Assembly (NCBI GenBank): GCA_001189095.1
Contig: LFCK01000004.1
Coordinates: forward strand, 15,096-79,095
Direction: 5' to 3'
DNA from: Parcubacteria bacterium C7867-001
GTDB lineage: Bacteria > Patescibacteria > Paceibacteria > UBA9973 > UBA2103
Length of the DNA stretch: 64,000 nucleotides
Made by a program: the position numbers and the translations under genes. Below, in pieces: positions 32,742-40,899 of this stretch. Within the stretch, counting starts at the first letter, position 1, and the number at the start of each line of letters is the position of its first letter. The notes beneath the pieces are model-generated. The model was not told the DNA's origin. It saw only the letters and a list, made by a program, of their open reading frames with translations, and made no database searches.

Positions 32742-33539
32742 ATGGAGCCGTACGTAGTCCTCGAGAAGAAGGTGGGGGAGACGCCGCTCATGGCCATGGA
32801 GACATGGAAGCGCTCGCGTCCGGACCTTAAGAACGTTCCCGTTACCTATGCGGGCAGGCTCGACCCGATGGCGAGTGGGAAGCTGCTCGTGCTGCTTGGT
32901 GAGGAGTGCAAGAAGAAGGACTCGTACTTGAATCTCGATAAGGAGTATGAGATCGAGGTCTTGCTCGACATTGGAAGCGATACAGGCGACGCACTCGGTC
33001 TTGTTACCTACTCGAATCTCGAAGTGCGTACGAACCCGAAGATGCTCGCAAGTATTCTCAAGAATGAAGAGGGTGCGCACATGCGCTCGTATCCTGCTTT
33101 TTCTTCGAAACCCGCAGGCGGTATCCCACTTTTCAAGCGTGCGCTTATGGGAACTCTCGACGAAGTCGAAACTCCCGAGCACATGGAAGTCATACGTAGT
33201 ATCAAATACACCGGCTCGTACACACTCAGTACCGATGAGCTCAAGAAGGGAATAGAAGAATATCTCGAGAAAGTTCCGAAGAATGATGAGCGCTCGAAGG
33301 AGGTTGGTGCCGACTTTCGCATACATGACGTACGAGCCTCGTGGAAAGAGCTGTGGAGCGGGATGCGTGAGCGCGAATTTCGTGTGCTGCGGTTGCGTGT
33401 TTCCTGCGGAAGCGGATCGTATATGCGTACGCTCGCGGGACGCATTGGTGAAGCGCTTGGTACCAAATCGCTTGCACTCTCCATACGTCGTACGAAGCTC
33501 GGTCGAGAATGGAATGGCGTCTGGCTGAAATCATACTGA
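32742..33539 (+). CDS. truB: tRNA pseudouridine-55 synthase TruB
   Basis: Makes pseudouridine 55 in the T-loop of tRNAs. It shows the catalytic motif YAGRLDPMASG with Asp41, the KxY motif region (LDKEYEIEVLL) and RVSCGSGSYMRTLAGRIGEALG. The 265-residue length includes a charged insertion (about 150-190) and lacks a C-terminal PUA domain. TACTAT (32727-32732) ends 9 nt before the ATG. Confidence 0.93.
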   Translation: MEPYVVLEKKVGETPLMAMETWKRSRPDLKNVPVTYAGRLDPMASGKLLVLLGEECKKKDSYLNLDKEYEIEVLLDIGSDTGDALGLVTYSNLEVRTNPKMLASILKNEEGAHMRSYPAFSSKPAGGIPLFKRALMGTLDEVETPEHMEVIRSIKYTGSYTLSTDELKKGIEEYLEKVPKNDERSKEVGADFRIHDVRASWKELWSGMREREFRVLRLRVSCGSGSYMRTLAGRIGEALGTKSLALSIRRTKLGREWNGVWLKSY

Positions 33540-33675
33540 TATTCATACTCGCTTCACACGGAAAGGCACATGATTGAGAAGTTCGGACGCGCGGCGGGGC
33601 TGCGTGCTCTGAGCACCTCTGTTCTTTCTCCTTAGAGCGCTCAAAATAGCTGCCGCGCGTATCGCGGTATGCAAA

Positions 33676-33712
33676 CGGGGACACGCGCAGATTCAATCTG
33701 CGCGTGTCCCCG
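33676..33712. terminator. Strong hairpin downstream of truB
   Basis: Perfect 16-bp stem CGGGGACACGCGCAGA with a TTCAA loop. A smaller one (GCCAGCG-TT-CGCTGGC, 33718-33733) followed by GCGCTTTTG lies next to it. The 229-nt gap after truB holds nothing else I can identify except the box before the next gene. Confidence 0.7.
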
Positions 33713-33768
33713 CGTATGCCAGCGTTCGCTGGCGCGCTTTTGATCCGCATGTTGCATACTACCTACAT

Positions 33769-35013
33769 ATGAAAACCAGACAGGTTCTTATCGTCATCGC
33801 GTTCCTCCTCGTTATTGGTGGTGGATACGGTACGTATACGTATCTAAAGGAGAAACCGCCACATTGGTTGATTGGTCTCCTCACGCGCACTGCACCGCCG
33901 CCGCCACTTCCCGAAGGAGAGACGGCGCCGCTTACGCTACCGGAAGGTTTTGTAGCAACCATTTTTGCACGGGACATCACGGGTGCACGTGTCATGCTTC
34001 GTGACCCAAAAGGCACGCTACTCGTTTCTGAAACGGGGGTAGGGAAGGTTGTCGCGCTCCCTGATGTAAATAGCGATGGAGTTGCAGACAAAACAGTTAC
34101 GGTGCTCGAGGGTCTGAGACAACCGCACGGCCTTTCCATCATTTGTGCTGACACAGGAAACGCGAGCGCCGATCAGGATGCCTGCATGCTCTACGTTGCG
34201 GAAACAGGTTCACTCAAGTCGTATGCGTATGACGCCGACACCATGAAAGCGTCGAGTCCAACAGAGCTTGCCCAATTTCCAGCGGGTGACGGCCACTTTA
34301 CTCGCACACTGCTTCCCGCGAAGGATAACTCGGGACTCTTCATTTCAATTGGATCTTCGTGCAACGTTTGCAACGAGAAGAATCCGTTACGTGCGACCGT
34401 ACAGCTCTTTGATTTCGCAACGCAGAAGCTGACGACGTATGCAACGGGGCTACGCAACACGGTCTTTATGGCGTATGACCCCGTGACCGGCGCGCTCTGG
34501 GGAACGGACAATGGGCGTGATGTCATTGGTGAGGATATTCCACCGGACGAAGTAAATATCATCAAACAAGGCGGCAATTACGGGTGGCCCGTTTGTTACG
34601 GCGCAAACATAAACGATCGCGACTTTGATAAAAACGTCTACATTCAGAATCCTTGTAACGGAAAAATCGCACCGCATATTGAGCTTCAGGCGCACTCAGC
34701 GCCGCTCGGACTCGCGTTCATTCCCGAAGAAGGTTGGCCGGCGGATATGCGTAACGACCTTCTCGTCGCGTATCACGGCTCATGGAATAGGTCCGTACCA
34801 ACTGGCTACAAAGTTGTGCGCTTCAATCTCGACGGTTCGCGCAAAGCGTCGGGAGGTCCTATCGACTTCGTTACCGGCTTTCTTGCTGCAGGAGCAGAAG
34901 AAGACGCTGCAATAGGAAGGCCGGTCGGACTTCTTGCAGAGCCAGGTGGCGTCGTGTATCTCTCCGATGATCGAGCGAACGCCATCTACAAGATTCGCTA
35001 CGCAGGGAACTAA
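33769..35013 (+). CDS. PQQ-dependent sugar dehydrogenase-like beta-propeller, membrane-anchored
   Basis: The 414-residue protein has an N-terminal membrane anchor (about 5-25), a Pro-rich linker (about 43-55) and a six-blade propeller of the soluble glucose/sorbosone dehydrogenase family. Motifs include LPEGFVATIFARDI, GLRQPHGLSI, LWGTDNGRDVIGEDIPPDEVN, GGNYGWPVCYG and VAYHGSWNRS. Family members oxidise sugars with PQQ outside the cell; PQQ synthesis genes are not seen here, so activity is uncertain. CATACT ends 8 nt before the ATG. Confidence 0.85.
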   Translation: MKTRQVLIVIAFLLVIGGGYGTYTYLKEKPPHWLIGLLTRTAPPPPLPEGETAPLTLPEGFVATIFARDITGARVMLRDPKGTLLVSETGVGKVVALPDVNSDGVADKTVTVLEGLRQPHGLSIICADTGNASADQDACMLYVAETGSLKSYAYDADTMKASSPTELAQFPAGDGHFTRTLLPAKDNSGLFISIGSSCNVCNEKNPLRATVQLFDFATQKLTTYATGLRNTVFMAYDPVTGALWGTDNGRDVIGEDIPPDEVNIIKQGGNYGWPVCYGANINDRDFDKNVYIQNPCNGKIAPHIELQAHSAPLGLAFIPEEGWPADMRNDLLVAYHGSWNRSVPTGYKVVRFNLDGSRKASGGPIDFVTGFLAAGAEEDAAIGRPVGLLAEPGGVVYLSDDRANAIYKIRYAGN

Positions 35014-35088
35014 GCATCCATCGTTCACGACAAATTGTTATAGTATCTGAGAGCGTTCATTACGAATGCTTTCACGAGGAGTGAGTGA

Positions 35089-35349
35089 ATGTACGGACTC
35101 TTGAAAGATGCTCCGGTTCCGGAAACGGAACGTACGGAACCACCGCGAAAGGTTGCTCCGCTCGATTCGAATGAGACGCGTGCTATGGAAGCGCGCATCC
35201 AAGAGCTCGTCGAGAAGACGGGTCAGAGCAGGCAAACCATTCTGCAGCGGGCGATCCGCATTGCGATGGGGCAACTGCCAACGGGCTGTCCGGGGACAAA
35301 CCTCGACTGTCCACATCGGGCAACGTGTCTTGCGAATGCGCAGGACTAA
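35089..35349 (+). CDS. Hypothetical small protein with cysteine cluster, SD-led
   Basis: At 86 residues the middle (about 28-58) is helical and resembles a ribbon-helix-helix-like segment (QSRQTILQRAIRIA). The tail carries CPGTNLDCPHRATC, a possible metal site. No family is recognised. GAGGAGTGAG precedes the ATG. TGT-TATAGT (35039-35044) gives a leader of about 40 nt, and a terminator follows. Confidence 0.7.
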   Translation: MYGLLKDAPVPETERTEPPRKVAPLDSNETRAMEARIQELVEKTGQSRQTILQRAIRIAMGQLPTGCPGTNLDCPHRATCLANAQD

Positions 35350-35364
35350 CGTCCTAAAAATACG

Positions 35365-35390
35365 AGCCGGCGCCATAGGCGCCGGCTTTT
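35365..35390 (+). terminator. Terminator after the gene at 35089
   Basis: AGCCGGCGCC-ATA-GGCGCCGGCT followed by TTT. Confidence 0.9.
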
Positions 35391-35404
35391 CCAATTTCAG
35401 AAAC

Positions 35405-35433
35405 TTTACAAGAAACAGGGAATGGGGCATAGT
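35405..35433 (+). promoter_or_regulatory. Promoter of the gene at 35483
   Basis: TTTACA (35405-35410), 17-bp spacer, CATAGT (35428-35433). Confidence 0.55.
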
Positions 35434-35482
35434 GCGAATCAGTTGAACGTGCCGCACCCTGCGGCTTATTCAGGAGGTAGTA

Positions 35483-35794
35483 ATGCCCAAGATTGAAAAA
35501 GTGGAAGGCGAAACCTTTTCGCTGCGCGTGACGCGTCGCAAAAGCCGCAAACGTTCGAAGCGCACTTCTGAGAGCGCGCGTATCCGCGTGAAGTGCGGCT
35601 GCTGCGACGAGGCTGTCGAGATTTCGCATGACGATCGTCTCATCAGTCCGGCGAGTAATTTCCTCGAGATCAACGGGGTCATGGGCACCGTCCAGGAGTG
35701 GAGGCACGTTTTCGCCCCGCTGCTTGGCTTCCAACCGGTGGTTTCGACCGCGAAGGGCGGCGCCAAGAAGACGACGTGGGAAAGCCTCATCTAG
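35483..35794 (+). CDS. Hypothetical basic protein, SD-led
   Basis: At 103 residues the N-terminal third is strongly basic (RVTRRKSRKRSKRTS), suggesting nucleic-acid contact. A CGCC motif follows at about 38-41. No family is recognised. AGGAGGT precedes the ATG by 5 nt. Its own promoter and terminator flank it. Confidence 0.7.
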   Translation: MPKIEKVEGETFSLRVTRRKSRKRSKRTSESARIRVKCGCCDEAVEISHDDRLISPASNFLEINGVMGTVQEWRHVFAPLLGFQPVVSTAKGGAKKTTWESLI

Positions 35795-35813
35795 GCTCCA
35801 CCGACAAGAATAC

Positions 35814-35843
35814 AAAGCACGGCCAGAATGGCCGTGCTTTCTT
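35814..35843 (+). terminator. Terminator after the gene at 35483
   Basis: AAAGCACGGCCA-GAA-TGGCCGTGCTTT then CTTTG. Confidence 0.9.
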
Positions 35844-35880
35844 TGTCTATATACGATTTTGTGTTATGTTTTCTTACTAC

Positions 35881-35952
35881 GGCCCTATCGTCTAACGGTT
35901 AGGACAGATCCCTTTCACGGATCAAATCGGGGTTCGATTCCCCGTGGGGTCA
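35881..35952 (+). tRNA. tRNA-Glu (TTC)
   Basis: 72 nt; acceptor GGCCCTA with TGGGGTC (two G.U pairs), anticodon loop CTTTCAC, T-loop TTCGATT, discriminator A. Confidence 0.95.
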
Positions 35953-35960
35953 CAAGGAGA

Positions 35961-36032
35961 GGTGGCTATGAATATAGTGGGATTATATTCATCCGCGTAG
36001 ACGGGAGTGTCCGAGGAGGACACGAAGTCACC
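35961..36032 (+). ncRNA. Cloverleaf repeat unit 1 (72 nt)
   Basis: It folds with a 7-bp closing stem GGTGGCT/AGTCACC (one G.U) and three arms: 9 bp ATGAATATA/TATATTCAT (7-nt loop), 3 bp CCG/CGG (6-nt loop) and 6 bp GTGTCC/GGACAC (GAGGA loop). It is preceded by GGAGA, so that GGAGAGGTGGCT (35956-35967) repeats the 5' end of tRNA-Ser(CGA). It has no T-loop consensus and is therefore not an ordinary tRNA. It starts 8 nt after tRNA-Glu in the same direction. Confidence 0.6.
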
Positions 36033-37792
36033 GAACCGATGAAATACGGAGAGGTGGCTACGAACATGATGGGATCGTGTTCGTCCCCGAAGAGGGGAGT
36101 GTCCGAGGAGGACACGAAGTCACCTCGATTGAGTGAAGCGAAGGAGAGGTGGCTGAGTGGTCGAAGGCACCACACTCGAAATGTGGCGTACGGGAAACTG
36201 TACCGAGAGTTCGAATCTCTCCCTCTCCGCAATACTGGTGAAGAGGTGGCGAAAGCTACCTCTTTTCCTTTATCTACTTGGGTTTTTAGCAGTTCGTAAT
36301 CTTTATTCAGCTTCGGTACCCACTCAACCAATAATTGAGCCGCATCTGTGTAGAATCTCCTTATTTCAAGCCTGTTTTGCTGTAAGTTCGTAAAGATTTG
36401 TGAAAAGAGTAATCGCTTCTCATCATTGTTGGCTTTCTCATAGATTTCCCGTGCCTTGTACGCGAGTTCGTGCACAGCAACTCCTAACTGTAGGTATTCA
36501 TCGTTCTTATCACCACAACGAACCAGGGCGCTTTCAAGAGCCTCTTCCTCGGTTATCAAATCTCCAATCTTTCTCTCGAAAAATTCTGCTGGAGCCTCAC
36601 GATTTATCTTTGCTTCATAGAGCTTATCCTTTTGGGCGCGAACACCTTGCAGCAATCCGTTGAGACGCTTCACATCACTTTCGCGTTCAGTAATCTGCTC
36701 ACTGTGTTGGCTTCTTAAAATATCTTCAATAGCCGAAAGCACACGCTCATCTTTTGGAGCGATGCTATCAAAAATATCAATAAGCTGTAATTCAACTCTA
36801 TCCTCTCGAATGCCTGTCTTTTGAGGACAGTTCTTAAAGGCGGTACTGTTATTACAATGCCCGTACCAATTACCTTTCTTTTGATACCACGTAACCATCC
36901 CACCGCATCCCTCACAGAAAATCTTGCTCTTAAATAAAGCGTTGTGCTTTTGATACTTTGGATTCTTCATCTGTCGTCTCAAGACAAGCTGCACTTTCTC
37001 AAAAACATCCCTAGCGACAAGCGGCTCGTGAGTTCCAGGGTACACTTCTCCTAGCCATCGTATTTTGCCGATATAGAAAGGGTCTTGCAGTAAGTTATAG
37101 ATTCGGGATTTCAATAGCATCTTGCCGCTCGTATTGCGCAATCCAGCATCGTAAAACTCTTTTTCCAGTCGCTTGAGTGAATAATCTCCCGTTGCGTACA
37201 ACTCAAACATTTTCTTTATATGAAAAGCAACAGCCTCATTAGGCGCGTGGATTTTATGTCCTTTTTCTCCCACACACTTGTAGCCAATAAGAGGCTTGGC
37301 AGGTAGTCCGCCTTGTGCGATTTTTTCCTTTTGCCCCTTCTTCACTTCTTCTGAAAGATTTGTAACGTACTTTTTCGCAAGCACAATTTCAATATCCCAC
37401 CTAAACTTCTCATCAGATTTAGCATTTTTGTGAATGACAAGATTTTGTTTTACGAAATGGATTTGTCTTTCTTCGTTAGCCTCAAGCCAGTCATTGATAG
37501 CTAGAGCATCTTTAAGGTTTCTGGTAAGTCGGTCAACTTTTTCGCAGAGGATATTAGTGACTCTATTTTTCTCTGTGAATTTAATCATCTCATCGAATAC
37601 CTTGCGTTGCTTGGCTCCGCTTGCTGATTCTGCCATCGAAAATATCTTTACGACGGTCAACTTTCTTTTATCAGCATGTTCTTTAAGTAATTTTTCCTGT
37701 GAATCGAGGGAATATCCAGTTTCTTCCTGTTCTCTTGAGGAGACTCGACAGTAGAGTACAGCTTTTGGTTTTAATTCTTTGTTAGTAGTCAT
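35966..37792 (-). CDS. Large serine recombinase (integrase)
   Basis: Site-specific recombinase. It has a resolvase-type catalytic domain (Ser18 in YCRVSSREQ), the Recombinase domain (about 165-270), a zinc ribbon (CEGCGGMVTWYQKKG...HCNNS) and a coiled coil (about 370-480). The frame totals 608 codons, but only about the first 520 lie inside the element. The remaining 87 are encoded by the antisense of tRNA-Ser and of the two cloverleaf repeats, so the real protein ended differently before integration or carries a junk tail now. It is the leftmost gene of the element. Confidence 0.85.
   Translation of the reverse strand: MTTNKELKPKAVLYCRVSSREQEETGYSLDSQEKLLKEHADKRKLTVVKIFSMAESASGAKQRKVFDEMIKFTEKNRVTNILCEKVDRLTRNLKDALAINDWLEANEERQIHFVKQNLVIHKNAKSDEKFRWDIEIVLAKKYVTNLSEEVKKGQKEKIAQGGLPAKPLIGYKCVGEKGHKIHAPNEAVAFHIKKMFELYATGDYSLKRLEKEFYDAGLRNTSGKMLLKSRIYNLLQDPFYIGKIRWLGEVYPGTHEPLVARDVFEKVQLVLRRQMKNPKYQKHNALFKSKIFCEGCGGMVTWYQKKGNWYGHCNNSTAFKNCPQKTGIREDRVELQLIDIFDSIAPKDERVLSAIEDILRSQHSEQITERESDVKRLNGLLQGVRAQKDKLYEAKINREAPAEFFERKIGDLITEEEALESALVRCGDKNDEYLQLGVAVHELAYKAREIYEKANNDEKRLLFSQIFTNLQQNRLEIRRFYTDAAQLLVEWVPKLNKDYELLKTQVDKGKEVAFATSSPVLRRGRDSNSRYSFPYATFRVWCLRPLSHLSFASLNRGDFVSSSDTPLFGDEHDPIMFVATSPYFIGSVTSCPPRTLPSTRMNIIPLYS
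36053..36124 (+). ncRNA. Cloverleaf repeat unit 2 (72 nt)
   Basis: Same fold and same length as unit 1, 92 nt downstream. Eleven positions differ and nine of them are in stems; all nine keep pairing (T-A to C-G twice, A-T to G-C, T-A to T.G, G-C to C-G). The G.U pairs only work on the plus strand, the direction of the flanking tRNAs. Family and function are unknown. Confidence 0.6.
36143..36229 (+). tRNA. tRNA-Ser (CGA)
   Basis: An 87-nt type II tRNA; acceptor GGAGAGG/CCTCTCC, anticodon loop CTCGAAA, variable arm GTACGGGAAACTGTAC, T-loop TTCGAAT, discriminator G. Its first 12 bases are identical to the start of both upstream cloverleaf repeats. Confidence 0.96.
36241..36270 (+). terminator. 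Terminator of the tRNA-Glu/tRNA-Ser cluster
   Basis: AAGAGGTGGC-GAAA-GCTACCTCTT then TTCCTTT, just after tRNA-Ser; it lies inside the recombinase frame on the other strand. Confidence 0.8.
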
Positions 37793-37808
37793 AAATTTAT
37801 TTGGAATG

Positions 37809-38153
37809 TTATTTCTTGGAGAAGTGTTTTGTGAGAATCACTGTCACAAGAATCGTTATTATTAAAATAAGCGCAAACACGATTACATTTCCATATTCAT
37901 TTATGCCTGCTTGCGAAGGCGCGTTCTCTGCGGTAGTTGTCGGTTGAATTTTCAAGGCATCAAGCTCACTTCGGATTTCTTGGACTTGCGTTTTCAGTTC
38001 AGTATTTTCTTGCTGGAGATTTGAGCTTGGTTGCTGATTCTGCTGTCTTTGATAGTAAGTCTGTATACACGTTTGAAGCGCAGCCTCATCAGTGGTCTTA
38101 CAACCTGTTGCAGTATCTTGATATTGTTTTTGAAACTGTAGAATTTTTGCCAT
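37809..38153 (-). CDS. Hypothetical coiled-coil membrane protein
   Basis: At 114 residues the N-terminal part has two cysteines (ATGCKTTDEAALQTC), then a Gln-rich coiled coil (about 35-70) and a C-terminal membrane helix (about 90-110). Its role in the element is unknown. ATG 38153 (MAKILQFQ) is chosen. The frame extends back to 38309 only through a non-coding palindrome. A perfect 14-bp palindrome, AGGTGCTAGCACCT, abuts the start codon (38154-38167). Confidence 0.6.
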   Translation of the reverse strand: MAKILQFQKQYQDTATGCKTTDEAALQTCIQTYYQRQQNQQPSSNLQQENTELKTQVQEIRSELDALKIQPTTTAENAPSQAGINEYGNVIVFALILIITILVTVILTKHFSKK

Positions 38154-38206
38154 AGGTGCTAGCACCTGTAGCAGTCCGTTACGCAAAAAGGGACAGCCCA
38201 GGAGCC

Positions 38207-38331
38207 TGCTACCCACAAGATTGAATTGCACGAGGCAACCAATTGCGGAGGTCTGGACTGCCCCTTTTCGCCCACAATTGGGGCTTAAAAAAGCAGAGAC
38301 CTCGTGCACTATTCAAAACTTATGGGTAGCA
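38207..38331. repeat. 125-nt nested palindrome (cruciform candidate)
   Basis: Four nested arm pairs: TGCTACCCA/TGGGTAGCA (38207/38323), TTGAAT/ATTCAA (38221/38311), TGCACGAGG/CCTCGTGCA (38227/38300), CCAATTG/CAATTGG (38239/38275). About 31 base pairs lie in one long hairpin. It sits between two small genes of the element. Confidence 0.75.
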
Positions 38332-38350
38332 TAGTAAGTATAGCAAGATG

Positions 38351-38566
38351 TCAGCTTTTGGCAAGTTCAATATCACTACTTTTTATTGCCATTTTTATTG
38401 CGCTTGCTAATAGCTGAGTTCTTGACCAGCAAACATCCTCGTCGAGGTACCAAGACATCTTAATTTCATCCAACTCTACCTTTGTGAGTTCTCGTCCAAA
38501 ATTTGCTTCAGCAAAACTTTGGATTTCATCCGTATCAAACTCAACTGTAAGTAATATTTCTTCCAT
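38351..38566 (-). CDS. Hypothetical small acidic protein
   Basis: The 71-residue helical protein is Glu/Asp-rich (MEEILLTVEFDTDEI). No family is recognised. It lies 43 nt downstream of the primase/helicase gene on the same strand and is likely in its transcript. Confidence 0.55.
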   Translation of the reverse strand: MEEILLTVEFDTDEIQSFAEANFGRELTKVELDEIKMSWYLDEDVCWSRTQLLASAIKMAIKSSDIELAKS

Positions 38567-38609
38567 TTTTTTGGTTAGTTAAATTTATAAATCTCTATAT
38601 GATGAAATT

Positions 38610-40346
38610 TTACCCATCATCAGCACTAAAGGGTACGAGGGAGCAGAAGACGCTGTTTTTACCACCCTTCTTTGTGAAAAGTTGTGAATCTTTAATCATC
38701 TCTTCTATGGCTGTCTTGAATGTTGAGTGACCTGTTTTAATCCCAGTCTTTTCGACCAACTTCCATATCTCACTTTTGATTAAGGGGGTGCCAGTGTCCT
38801 CTAATGCTAGTTGGATAGAGGTTTTCAATTCCTCCTTTTTATTTGTTCTACCTTTGCTCTGTCCTCCATATTTGAAGTAACCTTTTTCACCGTCACTGTG
38901 CAAGCGAACTACAAAAGGTTCCATTTCTTGCCCCTCTCGTAATTTGTTTTGCTGGATGGTTACACTAGCGTCATTGCCACGTCTATCAACGGCGAGGTGA
39001 CAATCCACTTGGGCAAGAATATCTGATGAGCCGCGCATATCCTGTGACGCGTTACTCCTGTCAGCTCCTTTCTTGCGATGATGATGGATAACAATGACCG
39101 CAATGCCATGATTGGTAACTTCCTTAAAGTGCTTCATTACTTCTCTCATTTCGCTTGCTACATTTTCATCTGAATCGTGGATACAGATGAGGGAGTCGAA
39201 AATCACAAGCTCGATATTTTTGCTTTTCGCAAATTCAATAACTTTTCCTACACTCTCCTTAGTGAGCAAAAAGTCTTTTTTGGAAGCAATGAAAATAGGC
39301 AGCTCGTTATTCTGCAAAAGCAGCTTCGCTCTATCTTTCAGAATCCGTGGATGATTCTCTTCGTCAATAATCAGCACAGGGCTTTGCCTGGTCTGAAATT
39401 CGTCAAATAGCTTCTCACCGCCAGCTATCTTTAGTGCAATATCTAGAGTAATAAAAGTTTTATAAGACCTGGGTGCTCCAGAAATGATAGTGACAGCTTC
39501 GTGTGGAATCAGTCTCTCAACAAGCCATTTAGTATTTTTGTATTCAGTTACAAGTAGTTGTGAAAGCGGTACCGCATCTATGCCACGGCTAGTTTTAGGT
39601 TCGCTTTTTTCTGCTCTCTGTTTCAGCTCTCGATTGGCAATACTGTTGAAGACATTTTTTAATTCTGCATCTGGAAGAGGTGGTTTGTTGTTTTGATTCC
39701 AGCGTTGCATACCAAGCCATACCAGCTCCCAGGTATCCTCTGGAAGATAACCCAGCATTTTTCCTGCCATCTGCGCCGATACCTCATTTCTACTTCCTTC
39801 CATTACTGGTTTTGCAATGGTTGCTTTCCAGTCAGCATCTTTTTCTTCCTCTCCGAAAGCCCAGTGCGGTAGTTCTGCAAGTTCCATTTCGCCTGGAGGG
39901 ATGTTCCAAACGTATTGATTGCCAGATGAAAGTAAAGAGGGTGGCACTACCACGTATCCACCATCAGCTCTAATATCAACATTGGGTACAATGCGCACTC
40001 GATTCTTCACTTCTCGACCAGGGTGTTTGCAAAATATGTGCCGTCCGCCGCTTGCAGTTTGAGATGCAACAGTAAGAGGCAGTGGGTAGTCAATTTTTTC
40101 TGGAGTATCTATATCAATGACAACAATTCCAGAGATAGCGCCTGTAACGATTCCCACATTCGCATCTGGGTATCTTGTGAACCACGCCTCAATCTCTTTT
40201 TTCGTGGCTCTGGTACGTTGGTAGACTTCCCACTTAATGAGAGCTTTCTTATCTTTGCCGATTGGTATAACAGACCAGCCTAAATCAGCATATTGAAGCG
40301 CGGCTATGAGGTTTTGATTTTCATTTTTCATAAAATTATTTGGCAT
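38610..40346 (-). CDS. Prim-Pol primase fused to RepA-like AAA helicase
   Basis: The 578-residue protein has an N-terminal bifunctional primase/polymerase domain (about 10-165): the metal motif VVIDIDTPE and ASGGRHIFCK are visible. A RepA/AAA_25-type ATPase (about 265-460) follows, with P-loop SGAPRSYKTF, Walker B VLIIDEE and a second acidic strand LVIFDSL, then HHHRKKGADR. A winged-helix-like tail ends the protein. This architecture is typical of plasmid or phage replication, so the element probably replicates autonomously at some stage. ATG 40331 is an alternative start. Confidence 0.85.
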   Translation of the reverse strand: MPNNFMKNENQNLIAALQYADLGWSVIPIGKDKKALIKWEVYQRTRATKKEIEAWFTRYPDANVGIVTGAISGIVVIDIDTPEKIDYPLPLTVASQTASGGRHIFCKHPGREVKNRVRIVPNVDIRADGGYVVVPPSLLSSGNQYVWNIPPGEMELAELPHWAFGEEEKDADWKATIAKPVMEGSRNEVSAQMAGKMLGYLPEDTWELVWLGMQRWNQNNKPPLPDAELKNVFNSIANRELKQRAEKSEPKTSRGIDAVPLSQLLVTEYKNTKWLVERLIPHEAVTIISGAPRSYKTFITLDIALKIAGGEKLFDEFQTRQSPVLIIDEENHPRILKDRAKLLLQNNELPIFIASKKDFLLTKESVGKVIEFAKSKNIELVIFDSLICIHDSDENVASEMREVMKHFKEVTNHGIAVIVIHHHRKKGADRSNASQDMRGSSDILAQVDCHLAVDRRGNDASVTIQQNKLREGQEMEPFVVRLHSDGEKGYFKYGGQSKGRTNKKEELKTSIQLALEDTGTPLIKSEIWKLVEKTGIKTGHSTFKTAIEEMIKDSQLFTKKGGKNSVFCSLVPFSADDG

Positions 40347-40518
40347 TGTCTTTGCTTGCTTCTTGATGGAGACGCAAATTGATTTTGGCGAGCGTAACGT
40401 AAAAAGTAGCGAAGTCTTTTAGAAGTTTCTGTATCTCGCTTTCAGAACGTCCTTCAAAAACACCTGTCTCTTCAATAGGGATTCGCAGCTTCGCAAGTTG
40501 TTGCGGTGTGAACTCCAT
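40336..40518 (-). CDS. Hypothetical small protein of the element
   Basis: Sixty residues, MEFTPQQLAKLRIPIEE, helical. The ATG at 40518 nearly touches the stop of the gene upstream (TAATATG), suggesting coupled translation. Its end overlaps the primase start by 11 nt. No family is recognised. Confidence 0.6.
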   Translation of the reverse strand: MEFTPQQLAKLRIPIEETGVFEGRSESEIQKLLKDFATFYVTLAKINLRLHQEASKDNAK

Positions 40519-40519
40519 A

Positions 40520-40759
40520 TTATTTGAGAGCGTACAGACGATTCTTGAGCTGCTTTTGATTACTAAAGAGGCTCTGTATCGAAACAGAGATTTCAGCACC
40601 AGCCCAATAATCGCTTACAGCTTTTTCAAATCCTTCTGCGCGGCGAAATAGAAAGTTTATTCGTTTCGCATCTGCACGCTCCAAGCCGACCAAATCAAAT
40701 TGGAGAGTAAGCAAAAGGGTTGCGAGTCCCAGGTCACTAATTTTTTCTGTATCTTCCAC
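40520..40759 (-). CDS. Hypothetical small protein of the element
   Basis: Seventy-nine residues with a GTG start, helical, beginning MEDTEKISDLGLATLL. It heads a tight run with the next small gene and the primase. No family is recognised. Confidence 0.55.
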   Translation of the reverse strand: MEDTEKISDLGLATLLLTLQFDLVGLERADAKRINFLFRRAEGFEKAVSDYWAGAEISVSIQSLFSNQKQLKNRLYALK

Positions 40760-40831
40760 ATAGAGATTGTCCCAATAATCGCCGCCGTTTTTTAGTGTTT
40801 GTCAGCAATATTTCTCTTTTGAAATACACTC

Positions 40832-40857
40832 ACAAAAACAGCCGCCATACGGCGACT
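40832..40857 (-). terminator. Terminator downstream of the gene at 40900
   Basis: AGTCGCC-GTAT-GGCGGCT (one T.G pair) on the minus strand, followed by GTTTTTG. Confidence 0.7.
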
Positions 40858-40899
40858 AATTCGAGTTATCAACAAACGGAAGTAAATGGTAATAAAAAT

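Noticed and set aside
35628..36299. Plus-strand frame spanning the gene at 35483, tRNA-Glu, the cloverleaf repeats and tRNA-Ser
   Set aside because: It crosses two tRNA genes and a terminator; it is open only by chance.
38154..38309. N-terminal extension of the coiled-coil membrane protein (codons before 38153)
   Set aside because: It is encoded by the nested palindrome and looks non-coding.
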